From Cyclobacteriaceae bacterium (GTDB lineage: Bacteria; Bacteroidota; Bacteroidia; Cytophagales; Cyclobacteriaceae): a stretch of DNA of 64,000 nt. The notes beneath the pieces are model-generated. The model made no database searches and was not told the origin of the DNA. It worked only from the letters and a program-made list of their open reading frames with translations. The stretch spans positions 124,001 to 188,000 of the forward strand of contig JAHCHY010000007.1 of the NCBI GenBank assembly GCA_026129485.1. Reading direction: 5' to 3'. Positions 25,126 through 32,086 of this stretch are shown here, in pieces. The translations under genes and the position numbers were made by a program. Each line of letters starts with the position of its first letter. The stretch's first letter is position 1.

Positions 25126-25172
25126 TGGGTTTTGTATCTAAGCATTTAGAAATTTCCTTTAGCTTTTTACCC

Positions 25173-25197
25173 TTATCAGTCTTGCGCTTTGCACTAC
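25173..25197 (+). repeat. 25-bp direct repeat, copy 2, bordering the cargo block
   Basis: It matches 21808-21832 at 23 of 25 positions in the same orientation (both contain CTTGCGCTTT). The two copies bracket the Fic, nuclease-like and two small genes. Its end overlaps the stop codon of the 104-residue gene that follows. Confidence 0.65.
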
Positions 25198-25508
25198 GGC
25201 TCGAGCAGGTCGTTTATCTGATCCCAATTGTGCTGAAAGAAGCCGTGCGTGTTGGCATCATACTCTGTAGCAGCCAGCTTGTACATAATGTGCCCAAGCA
25301 TTTGGTAGATAATGGCCAGGCGAACATCGGTAGTGGTGGCGTAGGTGTTGCCGTTAAAATCCAGATGGTCTTTGTACCCATGCTTTTGATACAGGCGTTT
25401 GCTTTTTTCGTTTACCAGCCTGTGGTAGCTTTGGTGCGTAAACTGGCGAGGGGCAAACATGCGTTCCTCTTCAATCTGATCGGGTGTTTTTTCGTTTAAA
25501 TTTTTCAT
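25194..25508 (-). CDS. Small element protein of unknown function
   Basis: 104 residues from the ATG at 25508. Hydrophilic N-terminus (NEKTPDQIEEERMFAPRQFTH), then helices with RLYQKHGYKDHLDFNGNTYATTTDVRLAIIYQMLGHIMY. No transmembrane segment and no known motif. It is the first gene of the minus-strand block, reading inward from attR, and lies outside the 25-bp repeat pair. It may belong to the element core rather than the cargo. Confidence 0.65.
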   Translation of the reverse strand: MKNLNEKTPDQIEEERMFAPRQFTHQSYHRLVNEKSKRLYQKHGYKDHLDFNGNTYATTTDVRLAIIYQMLGHIMYKLAATEYDANTHGFFQHNWDQINDLLEP

Positions 25509-25542
25509 TTCTGTTTTGTTTGATTAAATATTATTAGAACCA

Positions 25543-25569
25543 ACTAAATCTTGACCTAATCCCTGACCC
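25543..25569 (+). repeat. Right copy of the arm-type repeat near attR
   Basis: 22 of 27 bases match 15087-15113 near attL, in direct orientation, including the block AATCTTGACCT. It lies 58 bp inside attR, as expected of a recombinase arm site. Confidence 0.6.
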
Positions 25570-25627
25570 AAAACTTATAAAACATTGAAAATCTGCTTGT
25601 TTTGAAGGAATTTAAGTATTCCGATTC

Positions 25628-25643
25628 GTCCCGTCCGGACCGC
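25628..25643 (+). repeat. attR: 16-bp copy of the tRNA-Asp 3' end
   Basis: GTCCCGTCCGGACCGC is identical to 15000-15015. Only the 3' part of the tRNA is present, so this is the right junction and not a second tRNA gene. Sequence before it (CCGATTC) differs from the tRNA (GGGTTCGA), which fixes the left end of the identity. Confidence 0.9.
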
Positions 25644-25649
25644 AAAGTC

Positions 25650-25677
25650 AAAGCCTCTTTTCGAGGCTTTTTTATTT
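25650..25677 (+). terminator. Original tRNA-Asp terminator, displaced by the element
   Basis: AAAGCCTC (25650-25657), loop TTTTC, GAGGCTTT (25663-25670) and a T-rich run form a rho-independent terminator directly after attR. Before insertion it would have followed the tRNA by a few bases. Confidence 0.88.
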
Positions 25678-25860
25678 TATGCCCGGTTAGGCTACAGACC
25701 CTTGCGGGTACACTTCAAGCTGTATTTTCGCTCAAATACAGCAAACGATTGCTCTCAAAAGCATAAAAAGGAAGATTCACCCTGAAAATAGGCCGTTCAA
25801 CGGGTTTCAGTTTCAAAGCCTTACACTTGCCGCTACATTTGATTAACAATTTTTTAAGCT

Positions 25861-25944
25861 ATGGATAAAAAACCACTTTTTCTGAAAGGTCTGTTGAATG
25901 CCTTGCTGATAGAGGCTATCATTCTGGCGCTCATCATTCTCTAA
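25861..25944 (+). CDS. 27-residue hydrophobic peptide
   Basis: ATG at 25861 reads MDKKPLFLKGLLNALLIEAI, then ILALIIL and stop: a basic start followed by one membrane helix. A strong terminator follows 23 bp later, making a compact unit. The region 25680-25860 shows no other gene. Being so short, it could be a chance ORF, but composition, start and terminator all agree. Confidence 0.5.
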   Translation: MDKKPLFLKGLLNALLIEAIILALIIL

Positions 25945-25967
25945 ATTGACCGATTTAATCGATAGAT

Positions 25968-26004
25968 AAAGTCCTTGCCGGTTTAGTCTGGTCAGGACTT
26001 TTTT
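25968..26004 (+). terminator. Rho-independent terminator
   Basis: AAAGTCCT (25968-25975) pairs with AGGACTTT (from 25994), followed by a T-run. It ends the small peptide unit upstream of accA. Confidence 0.82.
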
Positions 26005-26066
26005 CTTTCTTACCGGTTAAGAATCGCCATATCCTTACATCAAAAACCGCTATTTCAAAAATATTC

Positions 26067-26074
26067 TAATTTTG
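26067..26074 (+). promoter_or_regulatory. Candidate -7 box for accA
   Basis: TAATTTTG fits the Bacteroidota TAnnTTTG consensus and lies 28 bp before the accA start. No convincing -33 box is seen. Confidence 0.4.
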
Positions 26075-26102
26075 TAGCCTTGTTTAAAACTAATCAGGGG
26101 TA

Positions 26103-27053
26103 ATGAATCTTTTGGATTTTGAAAAACCCATCGCAGAACTGGAAGCAAAACTGGCCGACATGAAACATCTTGCTAATGACAGCGATGCTTCTGTTAAAAG
26201 CGCCATCCAGGCGTTGGAGAAAAAGATCACCGATTTAAAGAAAGAAACGTTCGATAATCTTACCGGCTGGCAGCGTGTTCAGCTTTCCCGTCATCCGGAC
26301 AGACCTTATACACTGGATTATATTTACGCGATCACTACCGACTTTATTGAACTGCATGGCGACCGTACCGTGAGCGATGACAAAGCGATGGTAGGAGGTT
26401 TCGGAACGATAGATGGTCAGGCCTATATGCTGATTGGTCAGCAAAAGGGCCGCAACACCAAGCAACGGCAGCTACGTAACTTTGGTATGGCCAACCCGGA
26501 AGGCTACCGGAAGGCGCTGCGCCTGATGAAGCTGGCCGAGAAATTCAATAAGCCGATCATAACCTTTATTGATACACCCGGTGCATTCCCGGGTCTGGAA
26601 GCGGAAGAACGCGGGCAGGGCGAAGCCATAGCGCGCAACCTGAAGGAAATGTTTATGCTGAAAGTACCGGTTATCTGTATCATAATTGGCGAAGGAGCAT
26701 CCGGTGGCGCATTGGGTATTGCTATTGGTGATCGTGTATTGATGCTTGAGAACTCCTGGTATTCGGTTATTTCGCCTGAAAACTGTTCGGCTATTTTATG
26801 GCGCAGCTGGGATTTTAAAGAGCAGGCTGCGGCCTTGCTCAAGCTGTCTTCAAAAGACATGCACGCACTTAAGCTGATTGATGGTGTAATTAAAGAGCCG
26901 CTTGGTGGTGCGCATACCGATGTAACAACCATGGCTGCTGAAGTAAAAAAGGTTATCATTAACCTTACCGCAGAGCTGAACAAGCTAACACCGGAGGAGC
27001 GAATCAATCAGCGCATTGATAAGTTTACTTCCATGGGTGTCGTAAAAGAATAA
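26103..27053 (+). CDS. accA: Acetyl-CoA carboxylase carboxyltransferase subunit alpha
   Basis: 316 residues, the usual length. The N-terminal coiled coil (1-60) and [22 protein letters not shown] precede the crotonase-like core. The core contains [32 protein letters not shown]-like [22 protein letters not shown], and [31 protein letters not shown]. With AccD it moves the carboxyl group from carboxybiotin to acetyl-CoA, the first step of fatty acid synthesis. AccD is not in the window. It stands alone on the plus strand. Confidence 0.98.
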   Translation: MNLLDFEKPIAELEAKLADMKHLANDSDASVKSAIQALEKKITDLKKETFDNLTGWQRVQLSRHPDRPYTLDYIYAITTDFIELHGDRTVSDDKAMVGGFGTIDGQAYMLIGQQKGRNTKQRQLRNFGMANPEGYRKALRLMKLAEKFNKPIITFIDTPGAFPGLEAEERGQGEAIARNLKEMFMLKVPVICIIIGEGASGGALGIAIGDRVLMLENSWYSVISPENCSAILWRSWDFKEQAAALLKLSSKDMHALKLIDGVIKEPLGGAHTDVTTMAAEVKKVIINLTAELNKLTPEERINQRIDKFTSMGVVKE

Positions 27054-27063
27054 TTCCAAAATC

Positions 27064-27114
27064 AGGATTTAAAATTCAAAATCAAGTAATTTGAGTTTTT
27101 GAATTTTAAATCCT
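27064..27114. repeat. 18-bp perfect inverted repeat just before the MBL-hydrolase gene
   Basis: AGGATTTAAAATTCAAAA (27064-27081) is exactly mirrored at 27097-27114 with a 15-base loop. It ends six bases before the TTG start at 27121. It may terminate accA transcription, lacking only a T-run, or fold in the leader of the next mRNA and mask its start. Confidence 0.65.
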
Positions 27115-27120
27115 TAAGTC

Positions 27121-27960
27121 TTGAATCTTCACGTAATCAATACCGGTTTTTTTAAGTTGGATGGTGGAGCCATGTTTGGCGTGGTTCCAAAATCCATCTG
27201 GCAAAAAACAAACCCTGCCGATGAGCGTAACCTTTGCAACTGGGCGATGCGCTGCTTGCTGGTGGAAGAGGGTAACACGCTGATGCTGATCGATAATGGC
27301 CTGGGCGACAAACAAGATGAAAAATTTTTCAGCCATTATTTTTTACATGGAGATGATTCGTTGATCCGTTCCATCAACAAAGCCGGTTACTCGGCCGATG
27401 ATATTACGGACATGTTTCTTTCGCACCTTCATTTTGATCATTGCGGAGGCGGTGTAAAACGGGCAGGCGACAAGCTGGTTCCTGCATTTGCCAGCGCAAC
27501 ATACTGGAGCAACGAAGATCACTGGCAATGGGCTACTAAACCCAATGCCCGCGAAAAGGCGAGTTTCCTCAAAGAGAATATTTTGCCCATGCAGGAAAGT
27601 GGGCAGCTCCGCTTTGTGAAAGAAAAAGAAGCTTCACCCTTTGGGTTCATGGATATATTCTATGCATCCGGCCATACCGACAAGATGATGATCCCGAAAA
27701 TCAGGTATAAGGGGCATACCATTTGTTTTATGGCCGACCTGCTACCCTCTGTTGGCCACATTCCGCTGCCTTATGTAATGGGTTACGATACCCGCCCTTT
27801 GATTACTCTTGAAGAGAAAGCATTATTCCTGGATGAAGCGGCCGATAACAACTACATTCTGTTCCTGGAACATGACCCGGAGCATGAATGCTGCACTGTG
27901 AAGCATACTGAAAAAGGCGTTCGGTTAGACAGGACTTTTCCGCTAAAAGAAATTCTATGA
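27121..27960 (+). CDS. MBL-fold metallo-hydrolase
   Basis: 279 residues starting with TTG at 27121. The next ATG would remove conserved sequence (VINTGFFKLDGGAMFGVVPK), so TTG is preferred. The metal-binding motif His102-Leu-His104-Phe-Asp106-His107 is complete, and further ligands are the His in YASGHTDKM and FLEHDPEH. LLVEEGNTLMLIDNGLGD is typical of quorum-quenching lactonase/RNase Z-like folds. The substrate is unknown. The gene opens a four-gene operon with four-base overlaps. Confidence 0.9.
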   Translation: MNLHVINTGFFKLDGGAMFGVVPKSIWQKTNPADERNLCNWAMRCLLVEEGNTLMLIDNGLGDKQDEKFFSHYFLHGDDSLIRSINKAGYSADDITDMFLSHLHFDHCGGGVKRAGDKLVPAFASATYWSNEDHWQWATKPNAREKASFLKENILPMQESGQLRFVKEKEASPFGFMDIFYASGHTDKMMIPKIRYKGHTICFMADLLPSVGHIPLPYVMGYDTRPLITLEEKALFLDEAADNNYILFLEHDPEHECCTVKHTEKGVRLDRTFPLKEIL

Positions 27961-28721
27961 AGCGCGGGCTGGTATTATCGGGCGGAGGGATAAGAGGCAT
28001 AGTACACATCGGTATTCTGAAAGCGCTGGAAGAAATGGACATTACCTTCGATTGTGTTGCCGGAACCAGTGCCGGCTCAATTGTGGGCGCGTTATATGCA
28101 GCCGGGCACAGGCCCGACCAGATTTTTGACCTGGTAAAACACCTGGGCTTTTTTAAAGCCGTTCGCCCGGCATTTACGTGGACAGGGCTGCTTACCATGA
28201 ATGGATTAAAAGATGTATTGCTGAAAAATATTCCGGAAAACGATTTTTCGAAATTGAAATTACCCTTAACCGTGTCTGCCACTAATATCCGCAACGGGCA
28301 AATACATTACTTCAGTTCGGGAGAATTAATTTCGGCCGTAATGGCTTCCAGCAGTATTCCGGCCATTTTTAACCCGGTCCGGATTAACGGGCATTTATAT
28401 GTAGACGGTGGCATACTGGATAACCTTCCTGCAAAAACCATTCGTAATCAATGCGATGTGCTGGTGGGCTGCCATTGCAACCAAATCAGCCCTGATTTTG
28501 ATGTTACTAACATGAAGCTTGTGTTGGAAAGAAGCTTGTTGATCTCCATCAATGCCAATGCACAAGCCAGCAAGCACCTGTGCGATGTGCTCATTGATCC
28601 GCCCGGCATGGATCGTTACAGCAGCATGGATTTAAGTAAAGTACAGGAGATTTTTGACTACGGCTACAGGTTCACAACAGAAAATTTTACACCACAACAA
28701 TTCCGGAAAATTAGCGCATGA
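27957..28721 (+). CDS. Patatin-like phospholipase
   Basis: 254 residues, overlapping the previous gene by ATGA. It has the oxyanion loop GGGIRG (9-14), nucleophile Ser38 in GTSAGS and catalytic Asp150 in VDGGILDN. These form the Ser/Asp dyad of bacterial patatins, which release fatty acids from phospholipids. No signal peptide or membrane helix, so it is cytosolic. Its place beside an acyltransferase gene suggests a share in lipid turnover. Confidence 0.93.
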   Translation: MKRGLVLSGGGIRGIVHIGILKALEEMDITFDCVAGTSAGSIVGALYAAGHRPDQIFDLVKHLGFFKAVRPAFTWTGLLTMNGLKDVLLKNIPENDFSKLKLPLTVSATNIRNGQIHYFSSGELISAVMASSSIPAIFNPVRINGHLYVDGGILDNLPAKTIRNQCDVLVGCHCNQISPDFDVTNMKLVLERSLLISINANAQASKHLCDVLIDPPGMDRYSSMDLSKVQEIFDYGYRFTTENFTPQQFRKISA

Positions 28722-30715
28722 TCCCAGATTTTAAGTTACAGGCTATTCAGGGTATTCCGGATACACTTCCGGAGAAGAAGCCTTATGACTCATCCGTAAA
28801 TCATGCGCCCAAACGAAAGGATATCCTGTCGCACGATGAAAAAAAGCTGGCCGTAAGAAATGCGCTCCGGTATTTTCACCCGAAGCATCATGCTGTATTA
28901 GCATCTGAGTTCCTGGAGGAGCTTGAAACCTACGGGCGGATTTATATGTACCGGTTCCGGCCGGATTATAAAATGTATGCCCGGACCATCGAAGAATACC
29001 CGCACCGATCCAAACAAGCTGCGGCCATCATGCTCATGATTCAGAACAATCTTGACCCGGCTGTAGCGCAACACCCGCATGAATTGATCACCTACGGTGG
29101 CAACGGAGCGGTGTTTCAAAACTGGGCGCAATACCTTCTAACCATGAAGTATTTATCCAGCATAACCGATGGGCAAACGTTGCACATGTACTCCGGCCAT
29201 CCGATGGGTTTATTCCCTTCATCAACAGAAGCTCCACGTGTGGTAGTTACCAACGGCATGATGATACCCAATTATTCCAAACCGGATGATTGGGAAAAGT
29301 ATAATGCGCTGGGCGTAACCCAATACGGACAAATGACGGCCGGCAGCTACATGTACATCGGCCCGCAGGGAATTGTGCACGGCACCAACATTACCATTCT
29401 GAATGCCGGTCGTAAAATTTCAAAGCATGGTGAAGGTCTTGCCGGTAAGCTGTTTGTTACTTCCGGCCTGGGCGGTATGAGCGGGGCACAGCCAAAAGCA
29501 GGCAATATTGCAGGTTGTATTACGGTTGTGGCTGAAGTAAATGCAAAGGCAACCTGTAAAAGACATGAGCAGGGCTGGGTAGATGAGGTGATTGACGATC
29601 TTGACAAATTAGTTGAACGTGTGCGCAAGGCAAAAGAAAGTAAAGAGATCGTTTCCATCGCTTACCGGGGTAACATAGTTGAGGTATGGGAAAAGTTTGA
29701 TGCTGAAAATATCTATGTTGATCTGGGTTCTGATCAGACCTCCCTGCACAATCCCTGGGCCGGGGGATATTACCCGGTTGGATTAAGCTATGAAGAAGCC
29801 AATCAACTGATGGCCGACAATCCGGATGAGTTCAAAAGACAAGTGCAGCAAACCTTGCGCAGGCATGCCGCTGCAATTAATAAACATGCCACTAAAGGAA
29901 CGTATTTCTTTGACTATGGAAATGCATTTCTATTGGAAGCTTCTCGCGCAGGTGCCGATGTACTGGCTACGGATGGAGTTTCATTTCGGTATCCATCATA
30001 CGTACAGGATATTATGGGGCCCATGTGCTTCGATTATGGCTTTGGGCCGTTCCGGTGGGTGTGCGCTTCCGGCAAGGAGAGCGACCTGGATTACACGGAT
30101 AAGCTGGCGCAGGAAGTTTTGGAAAAGCTTCTCAGCACCGCAAGCGAAGAGATCAAATCGCAGTTAGCCGATAACATACAATGGATTAAATCCGCGAAAG
30201 CGAACAAACTGGTTGTGGGCTCGCAGGCCCGCATTCTGTATGCACATGCCGAAGGGAGAATAAAAATCGCGGAAGCATTTAACCAGGCAATTGCGCAAGG
30301 AAAAATCGGGCCGGTGGTATTAGGGCGCGATCATCACGATGTTTCCGGAACGGATAGCCCGTACAGGGAAACATCAAATATTTATGACGGCTCGCGCTTT
30401 ACCGCAGATATGGCCATTCATAACGTGATTGGCGATTCGTTCAGAGGTGCTACATGGGTTTCCATTCACAATGGCGGTGGAGTAGGATGGGGCGAAGTGA
30501 TCAACGGAGGGTTTGGCTTATTGCTGGATGGCTCTGCGGATGCTGCCCGTAAATTGAAAAACATGCTTTACTTTGATGTGAACAACGGCATTGCACGCAG
30601 GGCCTGGGCCCGAAACGAAGGGGCGCTTTCCGCGATACAGAAAGAACAGTCTGAGCAATTTACGGTAACCATACCTTACCGGGCGGATGATGCATTGATC
30701 GATAACTTATTGTAA
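28718..30715 (+). CDS. hutU: Urocanate hydratase
   Basis: 665 residues, the longer form seen in Bacteroidota (many bacterial enzymes have about 550). Diagnostic stretches are LITYGGNGAVFQNWAQY, MYSGHPMGLFPS, VTNGMMIPNYS, GSYMYIGPQGIVHGT, GLGGMSGAQPKA, the NAD+-site region DLGSDQTSLHNPWAGGYYP, FFDYGNAFL, and IHNGGGVGWGEVINGG. It converts urocanate to imidazolonepropionate in histidine breakdown. The other hut genes are not in the window; it overlaps the patatin gene by four bases. Confidence 0.97.
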   Translation: MIPDFKLQAIQGIPDTLPEKKPYDSSVNHAPKRKDILSHDEKKLAVRNALRYFHPKHHAVLASEFLEELETYGRIYMYRFRPDYKMYARTIEEYPHRSKQAAAIMLMIQNNLDPAVAQHPHELITYGGNGAVFQNWAQYLLTMKYLSSITDGQTLHMYSGHPMGLFPSSTEAPRVVVTNGMMIPNYSKPDDWEKYNALGVTQYGQMTAGSYMYIGPQGIVHGTNITILNAGRKISKHGEGLAGKLFVTSGLGGMSGAQPKAGNIAGCITVVAEVNAKATCKRHEQGWVDEVIDDLDKLVERVRKAKESKEIVSIAYRGNIVEVWEKFDAENIYVDLGSDQTSLHNPWAGGYYPVGLSYEEANQLMADNPDEFKRQVQQTLRRHAAAINKHATKGTYFFDYGNAFLLEASRAGADVLATDGVSFRYPSYVQDIMGPMCFDYGFGPFRWVCASGKESDLDYTDKLAQEVLEKLLSTASEEIKSQLADNIQWIKSAKANKLVVGSQARILYAHAEGRIKIAEAFNQAIAQGKIGPVVLGRDHHDVSGTDSPYRETSNIYDGSRFTADMAIHNVIGDSFRGATWVSIHNGGGVGWGEVINGGFGLLLDGSADAARKLKNMLYFDVNNGIARRAWARNEGALSAIQKEQSEQFTVTIPYRADDALIDNLL

Positions 30716-30716
30716 C

Positions 30717-31265
30717 ATGCTCCGGCCTCTTTACAAGCTGATCTTTAAATTATCCGGCTGGAAGATGGAGGGATCCTTTTCACCGGAGGTAAAGAAATAT
30801 ATTATCGCTGTTGCACCGCACACCAGCAACTGGGATTTTGTAATTGGCGTAATGGCCCGTAGTATTCTGCGCTTGCAACGCGCACGTTTTCTGGGCAAAG
30901 ATTCGTTATTCAAACCGCCCTTTGGCTGGCTCTTCCGGTGGCTGGGCGGTTACCCGGTAGATCGCACCAAAAATAACGACATGGTACAGCAGGTTGTGGA
31001 TATTTTTAACCGGCATGACCAGTTTATATTAGCCATGGCCCCGGAAGGTACCCGGAAAAAAGTAAGCAAGCTCCGAACAGGTTTTTACTTTATCGCGAAA
31101 AACGCTGGTGTTCCCATTATTCCGGTTGGTTTCGACTTTTCGAAAAAATGCGTTGTAATAGGAGAGCCCCTGTATGCATCCGATAACTTAGAAGCTGATT
31201 TCAACAGGTTATTGTCATTTTACCGGAATATCCGCGGCAAAAACCCTGAATCGGGCATCGATTGA
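30717..31265 (+). CDS. 1-acyl-glycerol-phosphate acyltransferase-like (PlsC family)
   Basis: 182 residues, starting one base after the hutU stop. The acyltransferase motif HTSNWD (His-x4-Asp) is at 35-40, and APEGTRKK fits the second motif. It lacks the N-terminal membrane helices of full PlsC, as in a common short Bacteroidota group. It probably transfers an acyl chain to a lysophospholipid or related acceptor at the inner membrane. It completes the MBL/patatin/hutU operon. Confidence 0.88.
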   Translation: MLRPLYKLIFKLSGWKMEGSFSPEVKKYIIAVAPHTSNWDFVIGVMARSILRLQRARFLGKDSLFKPPFGWLFRWLGGYPVDRTKNNDMVQQVVDIFNRHDQFILAMAPEGTRKKVSKLRTGFYFIAKNAGVPIIPVGFDFSKKCVVIGEPLYASDNLEADFNRLLSFYRNIRGKNPESGID

Positions 31266-31288
31266 AGCAAACCGGGGCATACAAAAAT

Positions 31289-31296
31289 TATATTTG
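31289..31296 (+). promoter_or_regulatory. Candidate -7 box for the outer-membrane barrel gene
   Basis: TATATTTG matches TAnnTTTG and lies about 90 bp before the start at 31388, leaving a leader with GC-rich and AT-rich patches but no recognised riboswitch. Confidence 0.45.
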
Positions 31297-31387
31297 TAAA
31301 TTTGAAGGATTAAATTAATCGCCCGATAGGGGAATCTGGCAAGTAATTTGTCTACACTAAAAACGTTTTACAATAAACATTCCTGAT

Positions 31388-31999
31388 ATGAAAAAAATCT
31401 CAATTTTGATTCTTGTTTGTGTGTTCTCGTATTCGCTGGCAAACGGCCAGGTACAATTTGCGTTGGGCGTTAAAGGCGGGCCAAACTTTGCAAAGCTGGA
31501 CGCAAATTCAAGTGTGGGTGAAAATTACAAAAACCGCACAGGATTTCACGGTGGTGCCTTTGCTTTAATCAAGCTTACCAAGATCGGCATTCAGCCTGAG
31601 CTGCTGTTCTCTCAGCAAGGCTCTACTGTAAAGTTTAATTCACAGGATCTGAAATCAAATTTTACGTATGTAAACGTACCTGTTCTGTTAAAGCTCTACA
31701 CGGTTGCCGGCATTAACCTGCAGGTAGGCCCGCAGTTTGGCTTCTTAACAACGGCTGAGTCTGAGTATGATCCAATCGAAAATACCCCGCAGAATATAGC
31801 TGACGTTAAGGATGCCTACAAGAAATCGGATATAAGCGCGGCACTGGGTGTGGGTTGGGATCTTCCTTTTGGGCTTACTATTGATGCCCGGTATAACCTT
31901 GGTCTTTCTAAAATAAATGGCGGGCAAAACGACAATGAATCGAAGAATCAGGTAATTCAGGTGTCGCTGGGTTACAAATTGATTAAGCTCGGCAAATAA
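31388..31999 (+). CDS. Outer membrane beta-barrel protein (PorT-like)
   Basis: 203 residues with a signal peptide (1-20, ending ANGQ). The strand pattern FALGVKGGPNFAKL, GFHGGAFALIKL, IGIQPELLFSQQG, YVNVPVLLKLY, LQVGPQFGFL, TIDARYNLGLSKI and VSLGYKL is the PorT/outer-membrane barrel family of about eight strands, common in Bacteroidota. PorT itself is needed for type IX secretion, but this family is broad and the role here is not fixed. It is monocistronic, ended by the terminator at 32028. Confidence 0.88.
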   Translation: MKKISILILVCVFSYSLANGQVQFALGVKGGPNFAKLDANSSVGENYKNRTGFHGGAFALIKLTKIGIQPELLFSQQGSTVKFNSQDLKSNFTYVNVPVLLKLYTVAGINLQVGPQFGFLTTAESEYDPIENTPQNIADVKDAYKKSDISAALGVGWDLPFGLTIDARYNLGLSKINGGQNDNESKNQVIQVSLGYKLIKLGK

Positions 32000-32027
32000 A
32001 ATCCGAGCGATTAAAAAAAAAAGAATA

Positions 32028-32054
32028 AAAAAGGTCGCCAGCAACGACCTTTTT
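32028..32054. terminator. Rho-independent terminator
   Basis: AAAAAGGTCG (32028-32037), a 7-base loop, and CGACCTTTTT (32045-32054) form a perfect 10-bp stem with A and T ends after the barrel gene. Confidence 0.88.
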
Positions 32055-32086
32055 AACCCACAACAAAGCGAATAATTTCGCGGGCC

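Larger units (their letters stand above)
15000..25643. mobile_element. 10.6-kb integrative element in tRNA-Asp
   Basis: The last 15 bases of tRNA-Asp, plus one base after it, are repeated at 25628-25643 (GTCCCGTCCGGACCGC), giving attL and attR. A tyrosine recombinase gene starts 117 bp inside attL. The natural tRNA terminator now follows attR, and a different terminator follows attL. Inside are unknown membrane proteins, a DUF3987 protein, a DnaB-N-domain protein, an iteron-like array and a cargo block with Fic and nuclease-like genes. No relaxase, coupling protein, terminase or recognisable capsid is seen, so how it moves is unclear. It could be a replicative satellite, a mobilised plasmid-like element or a degraded non-tailed provirus. 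Confidence 0.88.

Noticed and set aside
21808-25197. Composite transposon as explanation of the bracketed cargo
   Set aside because: The 25-bp repeats are direct and imperfect, no transposase gene or terminal inverted repeats are present, and no target duplication is visible.
25628-25643. Second tRNA-Asp gene
   Set aside because: Only the last 15 bases of the tRNA are present, with no anticodon arm or 5' half, so this is an attachment site.
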